Shown here one piece after another: positions 1 to 6,245 of a stretch of 23,365 bases of DNA; within the stretch, counting starts at the first letter, position 1, and each line of letters opens with the position of its first letter. A program made the translations under genes and the position numbers. The stretch is from contig JASLJC010000061.1 in assembly GCA_030152585.1 (NCBI GenBank), positions 1 to 23,365 on the forward strand. Reading direction: 5' to 3'. This DNA is from Savagea sp. Lineage in GTDB: Bacteria; Bacillota; Bacilli; Bacillales_A; Planococcaceae. The notes beneath the pieces are model-generated. The model searched no databases, had not been told where the DNA came from, and worked only from the letters and a program-made list of their open reading frames with translations.

Positions 1-282
1 AAACGATTGTAATTGAAATATAAAAAACGTTTGATATTTTCTTCATGTTTCCCCCTAAACGAACTAAAATCTAATTTTTCATTGAAACATTGCCATACTA
101 ACAATGATTTTCGGAGAAATCAAACAGCGTCTCGATGAAAAAAGAGCGAGAAATCAACGTTTTGCTCAAAATAAAAGTTCGCTCGTTTCGATGCCTATAA
201 GGATGAGTTAAAATGTCGAATAATTTAGATAAAAAGATTTCTGACGAAAGAAAATAATTACAAAGACCTATTTACAAAATAG
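1..282. other. Gene-poor AT-rich flank
   Basis: No convincing gene is visible here. The longest open stretch that begins with ATG (104-211, + strand, 35 codons) has no Shine-Dalgarno sequence before it and resembles no family I know. A loose inverted pair, GAGCGA near 147 and TCGCTC near 179, could form a weak hairpin but has no T-run. The stretch is probably spacer between queT and whatever lies outside the window. Confidence 0.5.
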
Positions 283-327
283 AAAAAAGAGCGTTCTTTT
301 TCTCATGATGAAAGAGAAAAACGCTCT
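283..327 (-). terminator. Rho-independent terminator of queT
   Basis: The arms AGAGCGTT (288-295) and AACGCTCT (320-327) pair, and a CTTTTTCTC/GAGAAA extension lengthens the stem. Read on the minus strand the hairpin runs straight into a run of six T (288-283). It lies just past the queT stop codon. Confidence 0.85.
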
Positions 328-334
328 CCTAATA

Positions 335-862
335 TTATGATTTTTTCGGTTTAATTCGGTCAAATAATGTCGCCAGCGGAATTCGTTTATTGATCCACGT
401 CATGACAAAAATTCCGATCGACATGACGATAAATTCAGAAAGGGCTAAAAATCCCCATAAAATAAAGAAAGCAGAAAATGAAAAACTTCCGAGGCCCATA
501 ATTAACAATGCGATAATAAACATCGTAAAGGTGAAAATAAACGTGTTTACCCACATGAGGACATATTTATTATGAATAAAGCGCCCTGCTAAAATCGTTA
601 AACCGAGGGATATTGCTGTATGGAAGACACCGACAACGACGTCGATAATGCCGAAAGTCGACCAAAGGTTTGCGATAGCGACACCCCCGATAATTCCCCA
701 GAAGTAACGCGGATTGAAGACGACGAGATGGTTTAATACTTCCGATAAACGAAATTGCATGTCACCGTAAGCGACAGTAATGACCGCAAATGTGACCGCA
801 ACGTACAGTGCAGCGATTAAACTATTTGTTACGAGAATATGAAGACTCGATTGTTTTTTCAT
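335..862 (-). CDS. queT: QueT-family queuosine precursor transporter (ECF S component)
   Basis: This 175-residue, very hydrophobic protein has about five to six membrane segments. Residues 35-75 carry the typical QueT stretch: FRLSEVLNHL, FNPRYFWG, then a glycine-rich GGVAIAN and DVVVG. In this family the protein is the substrate-binding S component of an energy-coupling-factor (ECF) transporter. It captures a queuosine precursor such as preQ1 and shares an ATPase/EcfT module encoded elsewhere; none of those partners is in the window. The start is ATG with AAAGGAG about 11 bases upstream, and the length is normal for the family. It is a single-gene transcript ending in a terminator at 283-327. 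I looked for a preQ1-I riboswitch upstream (ACCCTC with an A-rich tail) and did not see one. The family call is firm; the exact substrate is inferred from the family. Confidence 0.88.
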   Translation of the reverse strand: MKKQSSLHILVTNSLIAALYVAVTFAVITVAYGDMQFRLSEVLNHLVVFNPRYFWGIIGGVAIANLWSTFGIIDVVVGVFHTAISLGLTILAGRFIHNKYVLMWVNTFIFTFTMFIIALLIMGLGSFSFSAFFILWGFLALSEFIVMSIGIFVMTWINKRIPLATLFDRIKPKKS

Positions 863-903
863 CTATAAAGGAACTCCTTTGTTTTATCTTTTTTCAAACG
901 TTC

Positions 904-912
904 ATTTTACCA
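904..912 (-). promoter_or_regulatory. Possible extended -10 promoter of queT
   Basis: On the minus strand the sequence TGGTAAAAT fits an extended -10 (TGn followed by TAAAAT), about 40 bases before the queT start. No good -35 box lies 17 bases further upstream, so this is only a suggestion. Confidence 0.35.
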
Positions 913-1001
913 TATGTAGAAGAATAGAAAAGAGGAAACGTTTCGGAAAAGGATAAAAAATGAAAATAAATGTGAAAAAATTGTAAAAAAGATGAAAACA
1001 C

Positions 1002-1030
1002 TTGCAAAATGATGGCGCTTTCATTACGAT
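1002..1030 (+). promoter_or_regulatory. Candidate sigma-A promoter of the TAXI-TRAP operon
   Basis: A TTGCAA -35 box (1002-1007) is followed after 17 bases by TACGAT (1025-1030). The spacing is ideal; the -10 matches the consensus at four of six positions. The predicted start near 1037 leaves a leader of about 55 bases before the lipoprotein gene. Confidence 0.5.
1010..1023 (-). promoter_or_regulatory. cre-like site inside the TRAP promoter
   Basis: Read on the minus strand this is TGAAAGCGCCATCA. It fits the CcpA operator consensus TGWAARCGYTWNCW at all but one position. It fills the spacer between the -35 and -10 boxes, where a bound CcpA would block RNA polymerase. Confidence 0.5.
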
Positions 1031-1043
1031 AGATTTACAGAAA

Positions 1044-1057
1044 AGATAACGCTTACA
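1044..1057 (-). promoter_or_regulatory. cre site just downstream of the predicted TRAP start
   Basis: Read on the minus strand this is TGTAAGCGTTATCT, which fits the CcpA operator consensus TGWAARCGYTWNCW at every position. It lies in the 5' leader of the TAXI receptor gene, a usual place for carbon catabolite repression by roadblock. The match is seen in the sequence; CcpA binding is inference. Confidence 0.6.
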
Positions 1058-1092
1058 TTTTAGAAAAATAAAATAGTTAAAGGGGATGTTAG

Positions 1093-2088
1093 ATGATGAA
1101 ACGTACAACATGGTTACTCGCATCAATTGTCGTCGCATTAACGCTCGTTTTAGCAGCGTGTAGTAGTGGAGACGACCAAGATGGCGGCAAAGATCAAGGG
1201 GCATCAGGCGATAAGCCGAAGTTTTTAAGTTTATTAACAGGTGGAACGAGCGGTACGTATTATCCACTCGGTGGAGGTATTGCAAAAATTATCGTAGATG
1301 AGACAGGCATTCAAACGGACGCTTTGTCATCGAACGCTTCAGCAGACAATATTGAAGCATTACGTGATGGGCAAGCTGAAATTGCATTCGCTCAAACGGA
1401 TGTTGCCACATATGCACACGAAGGAATTAACGCATTCGACGGGAAAAAAGTAGACAACGTCGTAGCGCTCGGATCGCTTTATCCTGAAACGGTTCAAATT
1501 ATTACGACAGAAAAAACGGGCATTCAGTCTGTTGAAGATTTAAAAGGGAAAAAAGTATCGGTCGGTGCGCCGGGTTCTGGTGCGTATATTAACGCAGAAC
1601 AAATTTTAGCACTTCATGGACTTTCAATGGATGATATTAAAGCACAAAAGCTCGACTTTGGGGAGTCAGCAGGCGGTATTAAAGACGGTAATATTGACGC
1701 TGCATTCATTACAGCAGGTACACCGACAGGAGCGGTTGAAGAGTTACAAGCAACAGCAGATGTCGTCGTCGTACCGATCGATCAAGCGAAAATTGATGAA
1801 TTAGTAGCGGAATATCCGTACTATGCAGCTGAAACGATTCCAGCAGGAACGTACGGCTTGAAAGAAGACGTTCAAACGGTTGCAGTGTTAGCGATGCTCG
1901 TCGTACGTGATGACGTAGCAGAAGATGTTGTCTATGACATTACGAAAGCATTGTATGAAAAGTCAGATAAAATTGCACACGACAAAGCGAAATTTATTAA
2001 AAAAGAAGATGCTTTAAACGGTATCGGTATTCCGGTACACCCAGGTGCGCAAAAATATTATGACGAAGTTGGCGTAAAAGGAAATTAA
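1093..2088 (+). CDS. TAXI-family TRAP transporter substrate-binding lipoprotein
   Basis: This 331-residue protein has a lipoprotein signal peptide (MMKR, hydrophobic core, lipobox LAAC with the modified Cys near residue 23). A low-complexity linker rich in G, D and S follows, then an NMT1/TAXI-type binding fold. Residues 47-66 show the family stretch LLTGGTSGTYYPLGGGIAK; later come SNASADNI, AFAQTD and VGAPGSG. The protein is expected to sit outside the membrane and hand a small organic anion to the fused permease at 2708. TAXI substrates are often dicarboxylates or amino acids, and nothing here fixes which. The ATG at 1093 has AAAGGGGA upstream; 1096 is an equally possible ATG. The terminator after the gene would let the receptor be made in excess over the membrane parts. 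Confidence 0.93.
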   Translation: MMKRTTWLLASIVVALTLVLAACSSGDDQDGGKDQGASGDKPKFLSLLTGGTSGTYYPLGGGIAKIIVDETGIQTDALSSNASADNIEALRDGQAEIAFAQTDVATYAHEGINAFDGKKVDNVVALGSLYPETVQIITTEKTGIQSVEDLKGKKVSVGAPGSGAYINAEQILALHGLSMDDIKAQKLDFGESAGGIKDGNIDAAFITAGTPTGAVEELQATADVVVVPIDQAKIDELVAEYPYYAAETIPAGTYGLKEDVQTVAVLAMLVVRDDVAEDVVYDITKALYEKSDKIAHDKAKFIKKEDALNGIGIPVHPGAQKYYDEVGVKGN

Positions 2089-2103
2089 TCGCTAACGACA
2101 ACG

Positions 2104-2137
2104 AAAGCCGGTAGTCGCCGTGTCGCTACCGGCTTTT
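2104..2137 (+). terminator. Intra-operon terminator after the TAXI receptor gene
   Basis: The 11-base arms AAAGCCGGTAG (2104-2114) and CTACCGGCTTT (2126-2136) pair perfectly. The T-run is short (TTTTCTT), so it is probably partial and lowers transcription of the downstream DUF1850 and permease genes relative to the receptor. Confidence 0.75.
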
Positions 2138-2184
2138 CTTCCATGATAAAACGAATAAAAGTAGTGAGTAAAAGAGGGATGCGG

Positions 2185-2754
2185 ATGAAACGATGGAAAG
2201 TAGTCAGTAGTATGAGTAGTCTCGTCCTCCTCTTTTTTATCGTCTATTTTTTCGTACCGATGCGGTCAGCGCTCGTCTTTTATGAAGGGCGTACTGATCA
2301 AATAGCGGCTTATTTACCTTTACGCCAAGGTGATCAATTTCAAATTATTTTCGTTCATTCGATTCATCGAACGGATGTGACGGAAACGTATGAAATTGAA
2401 CAAGACGGTACGATTCATCAAACGGCGATGTTTTTTTCACAATATGGTATCGGAATGCCATCTACTGTAGAGCCACATGAGTCGCTCGTTTATCAAAACG
2501 GGCGGTATGAATTAACGGGAATTGAACGAACATTTCCGTCGATGAATATTCGAAATGGCAAAACGGTATCCGAACATCGGTTACGTTATAAACGACAAGG
2601 ACAGTCGCCTCGTTGTGTGTATTTTAATACGTTTTTTGAGCCGGGCGATTGGTATGAAGTGAAAATGAAACGATTAACGATGAACGAACAGAGGGGAGTG
2701 AAAATCGATGACAAAAAAGAAAAAAGACGTTGTCGATTCGACGGAGAACGTTGA
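2185..2754 (+). CDS. DUF1850 protein of the TRAP transporter operon
   Basis: This 189-residue protein has one N-terminal membrane anchor (about residues 8-27) and an outward-facing domain. The domain shows DUF1850 features: a GDQFQIIFVHSIHRTDVTE-type stretch early, then ETYEI, a GMPS turn, and a late NTFFEPGDWYEV-like stretch. DUF1850 genes commonly sit between a TAXI receptor and a fused TRAP permease, as here, so it is probably an accessory membrane part of the transporter; its biochemical role is unknown. I chose the ATG at 2185 because AAAGAGGG precedes it at good spacing. ATGs at 2179 and 2143 lie in the same frame but are placed less well. The last 15 codons overlap the permease gene by 47 bases in another frame, giving a highly charged tail that may have no function of its own. 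Confidence 0.8.
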   Translation: MKRWKVVSSMSSLVLLFFIVYFFVPMRSALVFYEGRTDQIAAYLPLRQGDQFQIIFVHSIHRTDVTETYEIEQDGTIHQTAMFFSQYGIGMPSTVEPHESLVYQNGRYELTGIERTFPSMNIRNGKTVSEHRLRYKRQGQSPRCVYFNTFFEPGDWYEVKMKRLTMNEQRGVKIDDKKEKRRCRFDGER

Positions 2755-4729
2755 CGTATTAACAGAAGAGGAACAGCAAAAGTTACTCGAAAAATTCGAT
2801 GCAGAATCGAATAACCGTCAGTTGACGGGAGTGATGGCGTATGTCGTCTTCTTTTTATTACTTGCGTTTTCTTTATTTCAGTTGTATACAGGGGCATTTG
2901 GACAATTTACAGCGTACATTCAACGAACGATTCACTTAGGGTTTGCGCTCGTTTTGATCTTTTTCTTATTCCCAGCGCGTAAAGGAGCAGCTCGTGATAA
3001 AGTGGCGTGGTACGATTACATTTTAATTATCCTTTCGATTATCGTCACCGGATATTGGCCACTCTTTTACGATACGCTCGTTCAACATGTTGGAACGATT
3101 ACACAGGCACAGTTTATTATCGGAGGAATTGCGATTTTGCTCGTTTTAGAAGCATCTCGCCGTGCCGTTGGAATGCCGATTACAATCATTGCAATTTTCT
3201 TTTTAGGTTATGCTTTGTTCGGTCCGTATATGCCGGGCGTTTTTGCACATCGTGGTTTATCACTAGAACAATTGATTGACTCGATGTTTTTCACGACAGA
3301 AGGTATTTTAGGTACGCCACTTCAAGTGTCGTCGACTTATATTTTCTTATTTTTACTGTTCGGTGCTTTTTTAATTCAAACAGGTGTCGGAACGTATTTC
3401 AACGATTTAGCGATTGCGATTGCAGGGAAACGTACCGGTGGACCTGCGAAAGTTGCGATTTTCTCGAGTGCGTTACAAGGAACGATTTCGGGTAGTTCTG
3501 TAGCGAATACGGTAACGACCGGTTCGTATACGATCCCGATGATGAAACGACTCGGCTACGATAAAAACTTTGCCGGTGCCGTTGAAGCCGCCGCATCGAC
3601 GGGTGGACAAATTATGCCACCGATTATGGGAGCGGCTGCGTTTTTAATGATTGAGTTCGCCGGTGTCGATTATTGGACGATTGCTAAAGCGGCTCTCATT
3701 CCTGCGATTTTATATTTTGCGGGAATTTGGATTATGACACATTTAGAAGCGAAGCGGATGGGGTTACACGGTTTACCCGAAGACCAAATTCCAAAAACGA
3801 AAACAGTATTGAAAAAAATTCATTTACTATTACCGATCGTTGTTATTATTTATTTATTGTTCCAAGGGTTTAGTATCGAACGAACAGCATTGCTCGGTAT
3901 TTTGACAGCGATTGTCGTCAGTCTTCCATTAAAAGAGACGCGTATTAATTTCCGAGGCATTGTGGATGCTTTAACAACAGGAGCAAAAACAGCACTCGGA
4001 GTCGCAGCCGCTACGGCGACAGCGGGAATTATCGTCGGTGTTGTGACGAAAACGGGTCTCGGTTTAAAAATGGGAAATAGTCTCGTCGCTATTGCAGGAT
4101 CGGTGACGTCAGACGTTCAAGTGCAGTTGTTGTTAACACTCGTCTTTACGATGATTACGTCGATTATTCTCGGGATGGGTTCACCGACGACGGCGAACTA
4201 TATTATTACGTCGACGATTGCGTTGCCCGCGATTTTAGCATTGAACGATTTATTACCTGTTGCTATACCTGTTCTTGCTGCACATATGTTCGTCTTTTAC
4301 TTCGGAATTGTTGCAGACATTACGCCGCCAGTCGCACTCGCAGCTTTTGCGGCGACGGGTATATCGAAAGGTGATCCGATTAAAACAGGTTTGAATGCTT
4401 CAAAATTAGCGATAGCGGCATTTATTATTCCGTATATGTTCGTTTTACAACCTCAATTGCTCATGATTGATACGACATTTGGAGAAGTCGCGTTCATTTT
4501 AGTAACGGCGATTTTCGGAATGATTGCAATCGGAGCAGGTATGATAGGGTATTGGTACGTGAAAGTTGGGTGGATTGAGCGTGGTATTGCCATTGCGGCA
4601 GGATTGATGCTCATTTATCCAGGATGGCCGACAGATATTATCGGCTTCGGTATTTTCGCTGTACTTTTATTTTTCCAAATCATTCGTAGTAAAAAAGAAG
4701 ATAATGACCAGTTAGAAACAGCAGCATAA
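2708..4729 (+). CDS. TRAP transporter fused permease (4TM/12TM, DctQM type)
   Basis: This 673-residue multi-pass protein fuses the small (DctQ-like) and large (DctM-like) TRAP subunits. A charged cytoplasmic N-terminus (residues 1-38) is followed by about four helices (40-170), then the large domain. Residues 255-315 hold the characteristic run GTISGSSVANTVTTGS, IPMMKRLGY, ASTGGQIMPPIMGAAAF. A second symmetrical half has ILGMGSPTTANY and ITPPVALAAFAA. It should drive sodium- or proton-coupled uptake of the ligand delivered by the TAXI lipoprotein. The ATG has a good site (AGAGGGGAG, about 9 bases upstream) inside the DUF1850 gene, so the two are probably translationally coupled. Length and composition are normal for the family. 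Confidence 0.93.
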   Translation: MTKKKKDVVDSTENVDVLTEEEQQKLLEKFDAESNNRQLTGVMAYVVFFLLLAFSLFQLYTGAFGQFTAYIQRTIHLGFALVLIFFLFPARKGAARDKVAWYDYILIILSIIVTGYWPLFYDTLVQHVGTITQAQFIIGGIAILLVLEASRRAVGMPITIIAIFFLGYALFGPYMPGVFAHRGLSLEQLIDSMFFTTEGILGTPLQVSSTYIFLFLLFGAFLIQTGVGTYFNDLAIAIAGKRTGGPAKVAIFSSALQGTISGSSVANTVTTGSYTIPMMKRLGYDKNFAGAVEAAASTGGQIMPPIMGAAAFLMIEFAGVDYWTIAKAALIPAILYFAGIWIMTHLEAKRMGLHGLPEDQIPKTKTVLKKIHLLLPIVVIIYLLFQGFSIERTALLGILTAIVVSLPLKETRINFRGIVDALTTGAKTALGVAAATATAGIIVGVVTKTGLGLKMGNSLVAIAGSVTSDVQVQLLLTLVFTMITSIILGMGSPTTANYIITSTIALPAILALNDLLPVAIPVLAAHMFVFYFGIVADITPPVALAAFAATGISKGDPIKTGLNASKLAIAAFIIPYMFVLQPQLLMIDTTFGEVAFILVTAIFGMIAIGAGMIGYWYVKVGWIERGIAIAAGLMLIYPGWPTDIIGFGIFAVLLFFQIIRSKKEDNDQLETAA

Positions 4730-4731
4730 AG

Positions 4732-4762
4732 AAAAGCGCTTAGCATTTGCTAGGCGCTTTTT
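4732..4762. terminator. Bidirectional terminator between convergent genes
   Basis: AAAAGCGCTTAGC (4732-4744) and GCTAGGCGCTTTTT (4749-4762) form a hairpin with a four-base loop and one mismatch. T-runs occur on both strands. It serves the TRAP operon on the plus strand and the convergent gene at 4767-5411 on the minus strand. Confidence 0.88.
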
Positions 4763-4766
4763 GTCG

Positions 4767-5411
4767 TTAAAAATGATGGAACCAATCGGGGCGAATACGA
4801 AAACGTAACGTTTGACCACGACCTTCCCATTCGAGCCAATGCGTATTCCACGAAGCTTTAAGCGCCGTTTTCAATTGTTCCGTCGGATGTTTTCCTTTGT
4901 AATGTGTCGGAATCGATGGGGCAAATTCATGGAAGGTATGCCAATTTCGATCAAAAAGTGTGTTGTAGACGTAAATCATTGTCAGTTGATTTGCCGTAAT
5001 CGTCGCGCCACTTTTGGCACCACCTGTCGTTAACGTATGATGAGGTTCGATCCATGTTCGAATATTACGTGTCGGGTGATTTTTCTTCGGTGGGGCAAAG
5101 TGGATGACTGCTTTCGTTTTTAAGACGTAAATGAGTCCGATATTAAATTTTTTTAAGACGCGGTGCGCGAATTGGTGCGACCGAATACGTTTCGGTTTCG
5201 GTACAGCGACGTAACTGTAATCGACGTATTTTTTGTTGTGGACCGCTTGTTCGATGACGTGGAACGATAAATTTTTCTTCAGTTCGATGCCGATTACTCG
5301 TTCATCATTGAGTGCGACGACATCGATGCGTCGCACTTCTCCGTAGACGGTAAATTGATCGTCTTGACTAAATAGACGTTTGACGAGCGGAAATAAGTCA
5401 CTTTCTTTCAC
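4767..5411 (-). CDS. PD-(D/E)XK nuclease-like protein of unknown role
   Basis: This 214-residue protein is soluble, basic and has no signal peptide. The first 75 residues look like a PD-(D/E)XK nuclease core: D30 in RRIDVVAL, then IGIELKKN giving E43-x-K45, then a helix with Q55 and a KYVDYSYVAVPK strand. The rest is rich in His, Trp and basic residues and ends RIRPDWFHHF; I do not recognise it, but it could hold a DNA-binding part. The start is GTG (5409-5411 on the plus strand), chosen because AAAGGATG lies 7 bases upstream. It stands alone between two terminator-flanked units, with no toxin, methylase or phage genes nearby. The fold call rests on motif spacing; target and function are not known. 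Confidence 0.6.
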   Translation of the reverse strand: MKESDLFPLVKRLFSQDDQFTVYGEVRRIDVVALNDERVIGIELKKNLSFHVIEQAVHNKKYVDYSYVAVPKPKRIRSHQFAHRVLKKFNIGLIYVLKTKAVIHFAPPKKNHPTRNIRTWIEPHHTLTTGGAKSGATITANQLTMIYVYNTLFDRNWHTFHEFAPSIPTHYKGKHPTEQLKTALKASWNTHWLEWEGRGQTLRFRIRPDWFHHF

Positions 5412-5543
5412 GTATGTTCATCCTTTCTCATACGCTCTAGTATACTAAATAAAAAGAACTTCAGAAAATCTTAAGAAAGATGCTATATTTTTCTAAAGAA
5501 TTGAAAGATATACTTACATTATTAGAAAAAAGGAATGATTCAT
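5412..5543. promoter_or_regulatory. Divergent promoter region of the nuclease-like gene and the VanR-like regulator
   Basis: This 132-base AT-rich spacer must hold both promoters. On the minus strand TATACT (5444-5439) is a possible -10; on the plus strand TATACT (5509-5514) is another. Neither has a good -35, as is common for promoters that need a response regulator. The dyad ATCTTAAGAAAGAT (5469-5482) is a possible operator. All of this is tentative. Confidence 0.3.
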
Positions 5544-6236
5544 ATGACGAAATTAACGATTCTCGTCGTCGATGATGACGAAGCGATTCGTGAAGGAATT
5601 CAAATTTATTTACAAAATGAAGGTTATCACGTGTTACTTGCAGCGAATGGAGAAGAAGCGTTACAACAGTTAGAAAACGACGTTCATTTAATCATTTTAG
5701 ACGTCATGATGCCGAAAATGGACGGTATTACGGCAACGTTTCATATTCGAAAAGAACGGAATATCCCCATCATTATGTTAAGTGCGAAGTCAGAAGATAG
5801 CGATAAAATTCACGGTTTATCTGTCGGAGCAGACGATTACGTGACGAAACCGTTCCATCCGATGGAACTGATCGCCCGGGTGAAATCGCAATTGCGTCGA
5901 TATGTCACACTCGGTACGTACGAACGTGAAGAAGTATTACGCGTAGACGGTCTCGTATTAAACGAAGAAACGAAAGAAGTAACCGTTGATGGCGAAGCCG
6001 TTCGTTTAACACCGATTGAATTTAAAATTACCGAACTTTTAATGAGTCATCCGGGACGTGTTTTTTCAATCGATGCGATTTATGAACGCGTATGGGAAGA
6101 AGAAGCCTACAACGCTGACAATGTCGTCGCTGTTCATATCCGAAAAATTCGAAGCAAAATTGAAGCAGATCCAAAAAATCCACGTTACATTAAAGTCGTT
6201 TGGGGTCTCGGTTACAAAATTGACCCTGCCGGATAG
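5544..6236 (+). CDS. OmpR/PhoB-family response regulator (VanR-like)
   Basis: This 230-residue regulator has a receiver domain (about 1-118) with the acidic pocket D10-D12, phospho-acceptor D53 in ILDVMMPKMDG, and K102 in YVTKPF. A winged-helix DNA-binding domain (about 132-228) follows, ending in the RYIKVVWGLGYKI stretch typical of OmpR-type regulators. The ATG at 5544 is preferred over the in-frame ATG at 5535 because AAAAGGA lies 9 bases before it and directly abuts the earlier one. The kinase gene starts 10 bases after its stop codon, so the two form a pair. The receiver is closest in style to VanR-like regulators, but targets cannot be deduced; no van resistance enzymes are nearby. No promoter with a good -35 box is visible, which fits autoregulation. 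Confidence 0.9.
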   Translation: MTKLTILVVDDDEAIREGIQIYLQNEGYHVLLAANGEEALQQLENDVHLIILDVMMPKMDGITATFHIRKERNIPIIMLSAKSEDSDKIHGLSVGADDYVTKPFHPMELIARVKSQLRRYVTLGTYEREEVLRVDGLVLNEETKEVTVDGEAVRLTPIEFKITELLMSHPGRVFSIDAIYERVWEEEAYNADNVVAVHIRKIRSKIEADPKNPRYIKVVWGLGYKIDPAG

Positions 6237-6245
6237 GAGGAAAAC

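Noticed and set aside
104..211. Plus-strand frame of 35 codons near the left edge
   Set aside because: No ribosome site, no recognisable product, and such short frames are common by chance in this AT-rich stretch.
863..1001. preQ1 riboswitch upstream of queT
   Set aside because: I looked for the preQ1-I core (ACCCTC and an A-rich tail) on the minus strand and it is not there; a preQ1-II type cannot be excluded by eye.
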